Positions 1 through 8,662 of a DNA stretch of 64,000 nucleotides are shown here, in pieces (position 1 is the first letter of the stretch; the number at the start of each line of letters is the position of its first letter). The notes beneath the pieces are model-generated. The model was given only the letters and a program-made list of their open reading frames with translations, had not been told where the DNA came from and did no database searches. Where the stretch lies: contig CBDICR010000007.1 of assembly GCA_965277425.1 (NCBI GenBank), positions 310,001 through 374,000 on the forward strand, in the 5' to 3' direction. Origin of the DNA: Poindextera sp965277425 (GTDB taxonomy: Bacteria; Pseudomonadota; Alphaproteobacteria; Caulobacterales; Caulobacteraceae). Both the position numbers and the translations under genes were made by a program.

Positions 1-330
1 CGGCACGCCGATCAGCTTTTCGTCGCCGCCGGCCTCGTCCTGCATGATCATCACGCCCACGATTCGGCAGCTCAGGATCGCGCCGGGCGCGATGGCGCGG
101 GTATTGGCCACGATCACGTCGCAGGGATCGCCATCTTCGGACAGGGTGTGGGGAATGAAGCCGTAGTTTCCAGGATAGCGCATGGCCGTATAGAGGAAGC
201 GGTCGACCATCAGGGCGCCGGACGCCTTGTGCATTTCGTACTTGATCGGCTCGCCGCCGATCGGCACCTCGACGACCACGTTCACCTCATGCGGCGGATT
301 GGCCCCGATGGGCACGGCGTCGAGGTTCAT
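1..330 (-). CDS. ppa: Inorganic pyrophosphatase, C-terminus cut by window edge
   Basis: Family I soluble inorganic pyrophosphatase, which hydrolyses PPi to phosphate in the cytoplasm and pulls biosynthetic reactions forward. The reading frame starts at the ATG at 330 and gives MNLDAVPIGANPPHEVNV, then EVPIGGEPIKYEM, YPGNYGFIPHT and the signature-like stretch EDGDPCDVIV, which carries the metal-binding Asp residues of the family. Only about 110 of the usual 170-180 residues are present because the gene runs off position 1. It is divergent from the methyltransferase at 391, with a 60-bp shared promoter gap. Confidence 0.95.
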   Translation of the reverse strand, partial: MNLDAVPIGANPPHEVNVVVEVPIGGEPIKYEMHKASGALMVDRFLYTAMRYPGNYGFIPHTLSEDGDPCDVIVANTRAIAPGAILSCRIVGVMIMQDEAGGDEKLIGVP

Positions 331-390
331 CGTGGGTCTCCGGCGGTTTGGGTCTGACGACGCGGCTAGCCATGCCATAGGCTGGAACCC

Positions 391-1173
391 ATGAGCGAGA
401 CCTACGATCCCGATCTTTTCGGCGGCGCGGCCGAGGACTACGCCCGTTTCCGGCCGCCCTATGCGCGCCAGGCGATCAACCACGTCATCACAGCCTTCGG
501 CCTTGGCCGCCGCGATCGGGTGCTGGACCTGGGCTGCGGGCCGGGAACCCTGACGATCCCGTTCGCCCAGGTCGTTGCGAACGTGGTCGCCATGGACCCC
601 GATCCCGGCATGATCGCCGAGGCCCGCCGCCAGGCCCTGGCGGCCGGCCTGGCCAATATCGACTGGCGCAACGCCGGGTCGAAGGAGCTTGGCGCGGTCG
701 ACGGCCCGTTCAAGCTGGTGGTCATGGGCCAGTCCTTCCACTGGATGGACCGCGACCAGGTGCTGCGCGACCTCTACGATCGGGTCGAGGCGGGCGGCGG
801 CATCGCCATGATCGCGCCGGGCCAGCGCCGGCCGCAGGAATCCTGGGAGGCCGAAGCCGCGCGCCTTGTGCGGCGATACCTGGGTGAACAGCCCTGGCAT
901 CCGCAACGCAACCGTGAGCCCCGGCACGAGCCGGCGCTCGAGCGGTCGCGGTTCGCGATCACCTCCTATGTCGAATTTCCCTCGACCCTGACGCGCGACA
1001 TCGCCTCGGTCATCGGCTGCCTCTACTCGAACTCGGGTTCGACCCGGCGACGTCTGGCGGGCCGCGAAGCGGCGTTCGAAGCCGATATTCGCGCGGCGAT
1101 GCTGCGCCTGAACCCCGCGGGCGTTTTCCACGAGACGCTGGAGACCGGGGTGCTGATCGCCATGAAGCGCTGA
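391..1173 (+). CDS. Class I SAM-dependent methyltransferase
   Basis: A 260-residue protein with a Rossmann methyltransferase core. Residues 44-52 read VLDLGCGPG (motif I, AdoMet binding), and the acidic end of strand 2 follows in VVAMDPDPGM. The N-terminal sequence YDPDLFGGAAEDYARFRPPY is typical of the UbiE/Methyltransf_11 class that acts on small molecules. Nothing in the sequence or neighbours fixes the substrate. It lies 70 bp before ilvD on the same strand, so co-transcription is possible. The family call is firm; the function is unknown. Confidence 0.85.
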   Translation: MSETYDPDLFGGAAEDYARFRPPYARQAINHVITAFGLGRRDRVLDLGCGPGTLTIPFAQVVANVVAMDPDPGMIAEARRQALAAGLANIDWRNAGSKELGAVDGPFKLVVMGQSFHWMDRDQVLRDLYDRVEAGGGIAMIAPGQRRPQESWEAEAARLVRRYLGEQPWHPQRNREPRHEPALERSRFAITSYVEFPSTLTRDIASVIGCLYSNSGSTRRRLAGREAAFEADIRAAMLRLNPAGVFHETLETGVLIAMKR

Positions 1174-1243
1174 GCGCGAGCGGCCTTTGCGCTTGGCCGG
1201 CCGCTCGGCTAGGAAACCCATCCGTTTTTCGAGTGAGCCCGCC

Positions 1244-2980
1244 ATGACCAAGAAACCCGACGGAAGCTGGGACAAGTCCAAACTGCCCAGCCGGCATGTG
1301 ACCGAGGGGCCGAGCCGCGCGCCGCACCGGTCCTACTATTACGCCATGGGCCTTGGCACGCGCGAGATCAACCAGCCCTTCGTCGGCGTCGCCTCCTGCT
1401 GGAACGAGGCCGCGCCCTGCAACACCGCCCTGATGCGCCAGGCCCACGCGGTCAGCGAGGGCGTCAAGGCCGCCGGCGCCACGCCGCGCGAGTTCTGCAC
1501 CATCACCGTCACCGACGGCATCGCCATGGGCCACGAGGGCATGAAGTCCTCGCTGGTCAGCCGCGAGGTGATCGCCGACTCGGTCGAGCTGACCATCCGC
1601 GGCCATTCCTACGACGCCCTGGTCGGCGTCGCCGGCTGCGACAAGAGCCTGCCCGGCATGATGATGGCCATGCTGCGGCTGAACGTGCCGAGCGTCTTCC
1701 TCTATGGCGGCTCGATCCTGCCGGGCCGCTGGCAGGGTCGGGACGTGACCGTGGTCGACGTCTTCGAAGGCGTCGGCATGTATTCGGCCGGCAAGATGAG
1801 CCTGGAAGACCTCTGCGAGCTGGAACAGCGCGCCTGCCCCGGCGACGGCGCCTGCGGCGGCCAGTTCACCGCCAACACCATGGCCTGCGTCTCCGAGGCG
1901 ATCGGCCTGGCCCTGCCGCTTTCGGCCGCCCTGCCGGCGCCCTATGAGAGCCGCGACCAGTACGCCAGGGCCTCGGGCGAGGCGGTGGTGCGGCTGATCG
2001 AGCGCAACATCCGCCCGCGCGACATCTGCACCCGCAAGGCGTTCGAGAACGCCGCCGTCGTGGTGGCTGCGACCGGCGGCTCGACCAATGGCGGCCTGCA
2101 CCTGCCGGCCATGGCCCACGAATGCGGCGTCGAATTCACCTTGCGCGACATGGCGGAGATCTTCGCCCGCACCCCCTACCTGGCCGACCTGAAGCCCGGC
2201 GGCCGGTTCGTGGCCAAGGACATGGGCGAGGCCGGCGGCATGCCGGTGCTGCTCAAGACCCTGCTGGAGGGCGGCTACATCCACGGCGACTGCATGACCG
2301 TCACTGGCAAGACCATGGCCGAGAACCTGGCCGACGTGAAATGGCGCGACGACCAGGTGGTCATCCGGCCGGTTTCCAATCCGCTGTCGCCGACCGGCGG
2401 GGTCGTCGGCCTGTGGGGCTCGCTCGCCCCGGACGGGGCCATCGTCAAGGTGGCCGGCATGGCCTCGCATCGCGCCCATCGCGGCCCGGCGCGGGTGTTC
2501 GACGGCGAGGAAGCCTGTTTCGCCGCCGTCGAGGCCGGCGACTACCAGGACGGCGATGTGCTGGTCATCCGTTATGAGGGACCCAAGGGCGGGCCGGGCA
2601 TGCGCGAGATGTTGTCCACCACCGCGGCCCTGTCGGGGCAGGGCCGGGGCGACAAGGTCGCCCTGATCACCGACGGCCGCTTTTCGGGCGGCACGCGCGG
2701 CCTGTGCATCGGCCATGTCGGCCCGGAAGCTCAGGACGGCGGCCCGATCGCCCTGATCGAGACCGGTGACATCATCGCCATCGACGCCGACGCCGGCACC
2801 ATCGAGCTCGAGGTCGATCCGATCATCCTGGCCCAGCGCCGCAAGCACTGGGAGCCGCGCGACAACGGCTACGGCTCCGGCGCCCTGTGGAAGTTCGTCC
2901 AGGGCGTCGGCCCCGCCCACCTCGGCGCGGTCACGCACCCCGGCTTCAAGGGCGAGAAGACGGTCTATGCCGATATCTAA
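1244..2980 (+). CDS. ilvD: Dihydroxy-acid dehydratase (IlvD/Edd family)
   Basis: A 578-residue [Fe-S] dehydratase that converts 2,3-dihydroxy-3-methyl acids to 2-oxo acids in branched-chain amino acid synthesis. Family signatures seen are GVASCWNEAAPCN, the cluster/Mg region GCDKSLPGMMMA, GDGACGGQFTANTMA and the C-terminal TDGRFSGGTRGLCIGH. The three expected cluster cysteines are present (in SCWNEAAPCN, GCDKS and GACGG). The ATG at 1244 was chosen because it begins MTKKPDGSWDKSKLPS, the usual N-terminus; an in-frame extension to 1187 has no family support. Some IlvD/Edd paralogues act on sugar acids, so substrate is inferred from overall similarity. Confidence 0.93.
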   Translation: MTKKPDGSWDKSKLPSRHVTEGPSRAPHRSYYYAMGLGTREINQPFVGVASCWNEAAPCNTALMRQAHAVSEGVKAAGATPREFCTITVTDGIAMGHEGMKSSLVSREVIADSVELTIRGHSYDALVGVAGCDKSLPGMMMAMLRLNVPSVFLYGGSILPGRWQGRDVTVVDVFEGVGMYSAGKMSLEDLCELEQRACPGDGACGGQFTANTMACVSEAIGLALPLSAALPAPYESRDQYARASGEAVVRLIERNIRPRDICTRKAFENAAVVVAATGGSTNGGLHLPAMAHECGVEFTLRDMAEIFARTPYLADLKPGGRFVAKDMGEAGGMPVLLKTLLEGGYIHGDCMTVTGKTMAENLADVKWRDDQVVIRPVSNPLSPTGGVVGLWGSLAPDGAIVKVAGMASHRAHRGPARVFDGEEACFAAVEAGDYQDGDVLVIRYEGPKGGPGMREMLSTTAALSGQGRGDKVALITDGRFSGGTRGLCIGHVGPEAQDGGPIALIETGDIIAIDADAGTIELEVDPIILAQRRKHWEPRDNGYGSGALWKFVQGVGPAHLGAVTHPGFKGEKTVYADI

Positions 2981-3130
2981 ATTGGGGGCATCGGGGGCTT
3001 CGACCACGTCTACACGGCCACCTATCCGGCACGGCCGATTGGCGAGGCCGACAACTTGCGGCCGGCCGACAATCCCGACGCCGAGGCGCTGCTGGACGCC
3101 CTGGCGCTGGAGGCGGCCGGAAGGCCAATA
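2981..3130 (+). other. Coding-like tail in frame with ilvD, possible remnant
   Basis: After the ilvD stop, the same frame stays open for about 50 codons and beyond, reading GFDHVYTATYPARPIGEA and then DNPDAEALLDALALEAAG, which looks like protein sequence rather than random DNA. It has no start codon or ribosome binding site of its own before 3177. It may be a fragment of a lost gene next to the toxin-antitoxin module. I do not recognise the family, and high-GC DNA gives long open frames by chance, so confidence is low. Confidence 0.25.
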
Positions 3131-3143
3131 GCTTACGGCCTAT

Positions 3144-3174
3144 GGACATATCATAGCTCAGGGACTATATGTCC
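3144..3174. promoter_or_regulatory. Palindromic operator candidate for the toxin-antitoxin operon
   Basis: Perfect 8-bp inverted arms GGACATAT (3144-3151) and ATATGTCC (3167-3174) with a 15-bp spacer, so half-site centres are 23 bp (about two helical turns) apart. The site ends two bases before the toxin ATG. Antitoxins with Xre-type HTH domains commonly autorepress through such operators, so this is the expected place and geometry. Binding is inferred. Confidence 0.6.
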
Positions 3175-3176
3175 GC

Positions 3177-3533
3177 ATGTCATGGACGGTTCTGTACCAC
3201 GATGCGTTCGTCTCCGAGCTGGGCGACTTGCCCGAGTCCGTGCAGGACGCGCTGCTCGCCTCGGTCACCTTGCTCGTAACCTATGGTCCGGCCCTTGGCC
3301 GCCCGCATGCCGACACGCTGGCCGGCTCCAAGTACGCCAATATGAAGGAGCTGCGGGTCAGGGCGGACGATGGGGCATGGCGGGTGGCGTTCGCGTTCGA
3401 TCCCCAGCGGCGGGCCATTATTTTGGTCGCGGGGGACAAGGCGGGGGTGGCGCAGAAGCGGTTCTACAAGGCCTTGATCGCCAAGGCCGACAGCCGGTTC
3501 GCCGCGCATCTGGACCTATTGAAGGAGGACTGA
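3177..3533 (+). CDS. RelE/HigB-type toxin (phage Gp49-like family)
   Basis: A 118-residue protein of the RelE/ParE superfamily, DUF891/Gp49-like branch. Seen features are the N-terminal VLYHDAFVSELGDLPESV, the core GRPHADTLAGSKYANMKELR and the strand pair WRVAFAFDPQRRAIIL. This branch holds HigB-like mRNA interferases that cut at the ribosome. It precedes its antitoxin, the order typical of higBA. The ATG at 3177 abuts the palindrome and leaves no obvious Shine-Dalgarno, so the message may be leaderless or poorly translated. A second ATG at 3182 is out of frame. Function is inferred from family and pairing. Confidence 0.85.
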   Translation: MSWTVLYHDAFVSELGDLPESVQDALLASVTLLVTYGPALGRPHADTLAGSKYANMKELRVRADDGAWRVAFAFDPQRRAIILVAGDKAGVAQKRFYKALIAKADSRFAAHLDLLKED

Positions 3534-3534
3534 A

Positions 3535-3855
3535 ATGCCGCGCACTCACGACGAGATCATGGCGGGTCTGCCCAAGGCGCGCCGCGAGGCGATCGAGGCG
3601 CGCTCCGCCGAGCTTCATCGGGAGGTCGAGGGACTGAAAGCCCTGCGCCAACTCGCCGAGCGCAGCCAGGAGCAGATCGCTCAGGCGCTGGGGATCAAGC
3701 AGCCCTCGGTGCTGAAAATCGAGCGCCAGACCGACCTCTATCTATCCACCCTGCGCCGGTTTGTAGAGGCGGCCGGCGGCACGCTGGAGCTGCGCGTGGA
3801 GTTGCCCGGCAAGGGCGTGATGCACCTGACCGGCATGGGCGACCTCAACCCCTGA
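3535..3855 (+). CDS. Xre-family HTH antitoxin (HigA-like)
   Basis: A 106-residue DNA-binding antitoxin. Residues around 43-64 form a helix-turn-helix, RSQEQIAQALGIKQPSVLKI, followed by a hydrophobic helix and a strand rich in small residues. A strong AAGGAGG Shine-Dalgarno lies inside the end of the toxin gene, and one base separates the toxin stop from this ATG. The antitoxin is therefore probably translated more efficiently than the toxin. It is expected to neutralise the toxin and repress the operon at the palindrome 5' of the toxin gene. Confidence 0.87.
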   Translation: MPRTHDEIMAGLPKARREAIEARSAELHREVEGLKALRQLAERSQEQIAQALGIKQPSVLKIERQTDLYLSTLRRFVEAAGGTLELRVELPGKGVMHLTGMGDLNP

Positions 3856-3870
3856 CGGCGGCCCCGCCGG

Positions 3871-3959
3871 AATTGGGGACACGTAGGACTTTCTGAACTC
3901 TCACGCGAAGAGCGAGTGCTGAGAAGTCGTACGGTAGAATCGGGGACAGATACGAGTTT
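3871..3959 (+). repeat. Pair of GGGGACA-type 22-nt repeats
   Basis: Two direct copies of a 22-nt motif at 3871-3892 (starts AATTGGGGACACG) and 3938-3959 (starts AATCGGGGACAGA) match at 17 of 22 positions and both end in TTT. Strings of the form TCGGGGACAGATACG occur next to REP-associated transposase genes or IS ends in many proteobacteria. No transposase lies here, so this is probably a relic or a small non-autonomous element between the antitoxin and the Nudix gene. Confidence 0.45.
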
Positions 3960-4013
3960 GATTCGCCTCGCTTAAGCGCCACGATCGGGCCTGGAACCGG
4001 AGTCCGCACGACG

Positions 4014-4499
4014 TTGCGACCGCCTGACACCCACCGCAACGCCGTCCGGGCGCTGATCCTGACCCCGGACCGGCATGTCCTGCTCATCCGCATCCGCGCG
4101 CCGGGCGGCGCCGGCCGGTTCTGGATCGCGCCGGGGGGCGGGGTGGAGGCGGGCGAGACGGCCGAGGAGGGGTTGCGTCGCGAATTGCGCGAGGAGCTCG
4201 GCCTGTTGGACTTCGAGGCCGGCCCGGTTGTCTGGCGCCGTCACCATATTTTCAACTGGGGCGAGCGGCGCATTTCGCAGAAGGAGGAATTCCGGGTCGT
4301 CCACGCCGAGCGGTTCGAACCGATGATGAGCGATGTGGTGGAAGCCGAATCGCTGGAGTGTTTCCGCTGGTGGCCGATCGCCGATCTCGACGGGGCGCAA
4401 GAGCGGCTCACCCCGCTGTCGCTGGCCGATATCCTGCGGCGCTATCTGCGCGACGGCGCGCCGGCCGCGCCGCCGGACGAGGAGGTGCTGATTGACTGA
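4014..4499 (+). CDS. Nudix hydrolase
   Basis: A 161-residue Nudix (MutT-like) pyrophosphohydrolase of a nucleoside diphosphate linked to another moiety. The full Nudix box G-x5-E-x7-REUxEExGU is present at residues 42-64: G42, E48, then RELREELGL, which supplies the Mg-binding glutamates. There is no ATG early enough; the best start is the TTG at 4014, which gives MRPPDTHRNAVRAL, with the first beta strand intact. The stop overlaps the next gene by 8 bp, implying translational coupling. Substrate cannot be read from the sequence. Confidence 0.88.
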   Translation: MRPPDTHRNAVRALILTPDRHVLLIRIRAPGGAGRFWIAPGGGVEAGETAEEGLRRELREELGLLDFEAGPVVWRRHHIFNWGERRISQKEEFRVVHAERFEPMMSDVVEAESLECFRWWPIADLDGAQERLTPLSLADILRRYLRDGAPAAPPDEEVLID

Positions 4500-4704
4500 G
4501 CCGCCGCCGCCGCTCGGCGAGGTCTTGTTCGAGTTCCGTCAAGTCGGCAATTCGGTGAAGGTGTCCGCCGTCCACGTCGCCACCGACACCGAGATCAGCC
4601 TCGTCGGCCCCGCCGCCGCCGGGCAATATGCGCTGCGCATGGCCGCGACGCGAAAGCTCGCCTATGTCCTGGCCGCCAGGGCGAACGGCCGGGCGCCCGG
4701 CTGA
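4492..4704 (+). CDS. Small conserved hypothetical protein (DUF6898-like)
   Basis: A 70-residue protein starting at a TTG inside the end of the Nudix gene. The sequence LGEVLFEFRQVGNSVKVSAV and the later TDTEISLVGPAAAG, RKLAYVL resemble a small alphaproteobacterial family that I recall as DUF6898. It has no signal peptide, membrane segment or catalytic motif. Function is unknown; the 8-bp overlap suggests it is made together with the Nudix hydrolase. Confidence 0.7.
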   Translation: MTEPPPPLGEVLFEFRQVGNSVKVSAVHVATDTEISLVGPAAAGQYALRMAATRKLAYVLAARANGRAPG

Positions 4705-4744
4705 GGGCCGCGCCTCTCGGGTCGGGTCGCCGGGCGCGGGCCTC

Positions 4745-6685
4745 TCAAGCCGATCCCGCGGCCAGGTCGTTGAGCACGATCCGCCAATCGACGTTTTCCT
4801 CCACCATCATCGCCGCCAGTCGGCTGGCCGCCGCGGCGAGGGTCGACAAGCTCGCGCCCTGCGGCGAGCAACCGATCGCCTCCAGGTCCGCGATGACGGC
4901 CGTCAGGTTCTCAACCATCGCCCGCGAGCGCTTGGCCAGGCGCACGAATTCGCCCTGGTTGTTGATGGCGACCAGCGCCGCGCCGATGGCGGGGAAGGTC
5001 GCGGCGGCGAAGGCCAGGGCGCGCTCGGCCCAGTCGGGGTAGGACGGCAAGGCCGTGCGCGCCGCCAGATGCGCCACCACGCTCAAGATCGTTATGATGA
5101 ACAGCCCCAGCGTCGCGGCGTTCAGCCGCCGGTAAATGCGCTCGGCGCGCGTGCTGCTGACCTGGTGGAAGCCGAGCTGGGTGCGCGCCGTGGCGATGAG
5201 GTCGGCGACGCAGCCGCGGATATAGTCGGGCGTCACCTGCGTCGACGGCAGGCCCAAGGCCCGCGCGATCGCACGCGCCTGCCAGGCCATCCAGGAGCGG
5301 CGCTGGTCGCCGTAGACGGCCAAGTGGGCGGCCATCCGGGTGGCGGGGCGGCCGCCGCCGAGCGGCGTCAAAAGACGCAGCTGACGCACCAGTTCAGCCA
5401 GCACGCGATATTCCAGCCAGCGTTCATGCCATCGCGCCCACTTCGCCAACGCCATTATGGAGATGATCGCCCCGACGACGACGAACTCGACCCAGATGGA
5501 GATGTCTTCTGCCCGCGCGCCCAACAGCGTCGGCGTCAGCGCCGCGACGACCGCCATCGCCGCGAGCAGCGACGATTCGATAAAGGCCGAACGGTGGGCG
5601 TCGGCGTTGCGATCGGCTTCCTTGTCGGCCCAGGCGTAGTGCGTGCGCAGCGAGGCGTTCATCCAGGACGATACGGAGCCCGGCCGGGCGGCGCTCACCG
5701 GCCAGTCCGGCGCGATCTGGTCGACATAGTCCTGGACCAGCAGCTTGGGCCAGCTGAACCGGTTCGAGCCGACCGCGTCGCGGAACATCTTCCATAAAAA
5801 CGCGCCGTTCACGGCCGGCCGCCGCGCGTCGAAGAAGGCCCGGACGCGCGCCCGCATGTCCTCGTCGCGCGCCGGCCCTTCCGGTTCGGGAAGACAGAGC
5901 TCGGCCCGCACGAGGCTCTCGACCAGGGCGGCGAGGTCGCGGCGGTCCTTATCCGGCTCGGCGGGCCTGGCGCGAAACGGGCCGTCCTGGCCGTCGCCCA
6001 GGGCCGCGAGGTCCGCCGACCGCCGCAGCAGCCTCCAGGCGAACGGCGCATCGGACTGGACCCAGAGCACCGGGATATTGTGCTCGAGCGCTTCGCCCAG
6101 GCTCTCCGCCGTGCCGCCGTGGCCGGCCGCGGCGGCGCCGTCCCATACCGCGATCAGGAGATCCGACTGGTTGGCCACCACCTTGGCCGCGAGCGCGTAG
6201 GCCGCGCCGGAATCGGAGCGCGAGCCGTCGAGTTCGAAGGCGGTCAGGCCCGGACCCCGGCTGGCGCGGTCGAGCAATGCGTCGAACCGCGCGCGCGAAT
6301 CGGGTTCGAGGGCGCGTGGCGGATCGAAATCCTGAGCGAACGCCTCGCGAAAAAACGGCATCGGGCAGCAAAGGCCGAACCCCAGAGCCAGGCCCTCTTC
6401 GGCGACCATCCGATCGGCGCCTTCCGCCAGCGAGGACACCACGGTCAGCCGCGCCGCGCCATCGGCGTAAAAGCCCGCGTCCGGGTCGCGCCGGAAGGCC
6501 TCGACCCCGCCCCGCACCGCCTTCAGAACCTCGCCAAGCCGCGCCTGGAGCGCCGTCAGGCTTTGCGGCTCGGTCGGCAGACGGTTGGGGCGGTGGCCGA
6601 TCACGCCCACCCTGAAGGCGATCGTGGCGCGGGGCGGCGAGGTCAGGGGCTGAACCGCGCCGGCGGCGGAGTCCCGCCCTGTCAC
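4745..6685 (-). CDS. SLOG-domain protein with C-terminal 2TM (SLATT-like) segments
   Basis: A 646-residue protein. Residues 25-210 look like a SLOG Rossmann-type nucleotide-binding domain: RVGVIGHRPNRLP (25-37), VVSSLAEGADRMVAEE (82-97), and ANQSDLLIAVWDGAAAAGHG (171-190) followed by GTAES. Two hydrophobic pairs follow, near 368-388/398-415 and 523-541/555-573, each with a polar tail such as ERWLEYRVLAELVRQ, as in SLATT (SMODS- and SLOG-associating 2TM effector) domains. The GTG start at 6685 overlaps the preceding gene's stop by 4 bp (GTGA), so the pair is coupled. SLOG-SLATT pairs have been predicted to be ligand-gated membrane-disrupting conflict systems; that role is inference here. The open frame continues past 6685 but only as a shadow of the neighbour. 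Confidence 0.75.
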   Translation of the reverse strand: MTGRDSAAGAVQPLTSPPRATIAFRVGVIGHRPNRLPTEPQSLTALQARLGEVLKAVRGGVEAFRRDPDAGFYADGAARLTVVSSLAEGADRMVAEEGLALGFGLCCPMPFFREAFAQDFDPPRALEPDSRARFDALLDRASRGPGLTAFELDGSRSDSGAAYALAAKVVANQSDLLIAVWDGAAAAGHGGTAESLGEALEHNIPVLWVQSDAPFAWRLLRRSADLAALGDGQDGPFRARPAEPDKDRRDLAALVESLVRAELCLPEPEGPARDEDMRARVRAFFDARRPAVNGAFLWKMFRDAVGSNRFSWPKLLVQDYVDQIAPDWPVSAARPGSVSSWMNASLRTHYAWADKEADRNADAHRSAFIESSLLAAMAVVAALTPTLLGARAEDISIWVEFVVVGAIISIMALAKWARWHERWLEYRVLAELVRQLRLLTPLGGGRPATRMAAHLAVYGDQRRSWMAWQARAIARALGLPSTQVTPDYIRGCVADLIATARTQLGFHQVSSTRAERIYRRLNAATLGLFIITILSVVAHLAARTALPSYPDWAERALAFAAATFPAIGAALVAINNQGEFVRLAKRSRAMVENLTAVIADLEAIGCSPQGASLSTLAAAASRLAAMMVEENVDWRIVLNDLAAGSA

Positions 6686-8523
6686 CACGGGTCGGGCCGC
6701 CGGGAAAAGCCGAACCCGATCGAGGCCGCCAGGATCGTCGGCATGGCGAGCTCCAAGACGCCCAACGAGGTCCGGACCGGCGCGGCCCCGCCGATCAGCT
6801 GAGCAAGACCGGTCACCAGGATCGCCGCCCCGCTCCATAGCCACACCTCGCGCTTGCGGAAGACGCGGAAGCGAAGGGCCAAGGCGCCGAGAATGATCAG
6901 CCAGCGCAGGACGACAATCAGCATTTCGAGAAAGCCTGGACCCGATAGGTCGTCTGACAACAGGCTCAAACCGCCGCGCAGGATGATGGCGTTTGCGAGC
7001 GAGGCGGCCGTCAGCACGCCGAGCAGCCAGCCCAGCAGACGCGGCTCGCGGCGGTAAAACAGCCCGACGCCGAGGCTCACCAGCGCGGGAAAGACGAGCA
7101 GGACAGGGGAGAAAAGCGACAAGACGCCGCGCTCGCGACTCGCCAAGGGCAGAAAGCCGATCAGCCCGGCGAGCAGTCCGAAGGGGGCGAGCTTGAGCGC
7201 CAGCCATCGATCCGCGAGCGGCCCATCAGTGGGGTCGCTGACCCGCGCTGGCGGCTCGGGCGCGGTCCAGGACGGGGGCAGCATCGGCGCCGGCGATGAC
7301 GCCGCGATCGGTCCGCCGCGTTGCAGGATCGCGTAGATCGCAAGGGCCGTGGCGAGTTCATAGTCCTGGGTCGCGTCGCCGCGGCTCTGGAAGACGCGCA
7401 GCCGGCCACCGTCTATGAACTGGATGAGCAAGACCTCGTCTATGCTCAAGTCCCGCATGGCCGCGCCCCAGGCCGTGGCGTCGAGGGACTTGACGATGTT
7501 GTCCCAGCGCTCCAGCCGCCGCCGCGCGATCTGTCCGCTCGCCGTCCGGCCCGGCGGCATGAACAGCAGCAGGCAGTCCAGCCGTCCCGCCGCGACGATG
7601 TTCTGCATTTCCCAATGCACCCAGCGGGTCGGGCCGCAGAGCATCGAGATCATTCTGGACTTGCCGATCCAGGCCAGCACCGCCGCCTGCCAGTCCTCGT
7701 TGGAGAGATAGGCCCGCGCCGCGCCGAGCTGAGGCAGGCCCTCGTGCGGCTCGCCGACGGCCAGAAACGGTCCGTAATCGCCTACCATCGCGCCGAGCGC
7801 TTCTTCGAAACGGATGGGTTGAACCTGCCGCAGGCCGAACAACATCTGATGTTGGTTAAGCTTGATCGTGTCGTCCTTGAACGAGCGCAGGAAGAGGATC
7901 GGAGGCCGGCCGTCGTTGCGGACGGCCTCCTCAGCGCTCGGCGCCATGACGCGGCGCGCCCGGGTGAGCAGCGCGGTCACCGCGGCCATCATCGCCAGGG
8001 TCGGCAGCACCCCGGCGATGTGCGGCGGCGCGATCATCGCCACCAGCCAGATCACGACCACCGCGCCGGCGCCGGCCCTGTAGGCGTTGGCATGACGGCG
8101 GTCGGACGGGTCCGCTTCGGCGGGGGCGATCGTCTGGTGCGTCGGCGCGACCCGCCCTTCGTCCCTGAAGCGCTGCAGGGCCGCGAGAATTTCGCTCATC
8201 GGCCGGTCGAAGCCGGGCGCGGTCGCGTCGATGTCCTGAGCCTTGAGAAAGGCGAGCTTCGTGCCCGTCGTGCTTTGCGACATGCGGTCGCGAAAAATAT
8301 GCGGAAGCGTCCAGAAGGCGAACACCGCCAGGGCCAACAGCAGGATCAAGATCGCGCCGAGCCCGACGATCTTGCCGATATCGCCGCCGAAAAGGGCCAG
8401 CAGCAGGAAAAAGCCGATCGCCCCCAGCACCACGGCGTAGCGAGGCCAGAGCCTGAACCTGTCCAGTTGGAATGACGACAGGTCGACATTGACGATGCGC
8501 TGATCGCCGGGATCCGACATCAT
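6682..8523 (-). CDS. Polytopic membrane protein with TIR/SLOG-like cytosolic domain
   Basis: About 613 residues from the ATG at 8523 (MMSDPGDQRI), which has a GGGGGG tract 7 bp before it; a longer frame to 8820 would overlap the divergent gene and is rejected. Hydrophobic segments lie near 28-46, 50-70, 153-170 and 172-190. A soluble domain at about 207-330 follows, with PILFLRSFKDD, then FLAVGEPHEGLPQLGAAR, NEDWQAAVLAWIGKSRMI and GPTRWVHWEM, ending in roughly six more hydrophobic segments from residue 470. This FLRSFxDD domain resembles a TIR-like fold found in uncharacterised membrane proteins. Function is unknown; coupling to the SLOG protein suggests a joint membrane complex. Confidence 0.7.
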   Translation of the reverse strand: MMSDPGDQRIVNVDLSSFQLDRFRLWPRYAVVLGAIGFFLLLALFGGDIGKIVGLGAILILLLALAVFAFWTLPHIFRDRMSQSTTGTKLAFLKAQDIDATAPGFDRPMSEILAALQRFRDEGRVAPTHQTIAPAEADPSDRRHANAYRAGAGAVVVIWLVAMIAPPHIAGVLPTLAMMAAVTALLTRARRVMAPSAEEAVRNDGRPPILFLRSFKDDTIKLNQHQMLFGLRQVQPIRFEEALGAMVGDYGPFLAVGEPHEGLPQLGAARAYLSNEDWQAAVLAWIGKSRMISMLCGPTRWVHWEMQNIVAAGRLDCLLLFMPPGRTASGQIARRRLERWDNIVKSLDATAWGAAMRDLSIDEVLLIQFIDGGRLRVFQSRGDATQDYELATALAIYAILQRGGPIAASSPAPMLPPSWTAPEPPARVSDPTDGPLADRWLALKLAPFGLLAGLIGFLPLASRERGVLSLFSPVLLVFPALVSLGVGLFYRREPRLLGWLLGVLTAASLANAIILRGGLSLLSDDLSGPGFLEMLIVVLRWLIILGALALRFRVFRKREVWLWSGAAILVTGLAQLIGGAAPVRTSLGVLELAMPTILAASIGFGFSRRPDPW

Positions 8524-8662
8524 GGCCAAGCCCCCCGAGGCCCAAGCATGGCTGGTTTGAGCAGATAAGCCGCTCGCGGCCTTCAGGGTCAAGCTGTGTC
8601 GCCGCCGCGATGGCGCGCCCAGCCGCCTTGGTTTATGATTTCGCTTCGGCTGGGGACGTGGG

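Noticed and set aside
1010..3007. Long minus-strand open frame opposite ilvD
   Set aside because: Antisense shadow with low-complexity translation; ilvD motifs on the plus strand explain the codon pattern.
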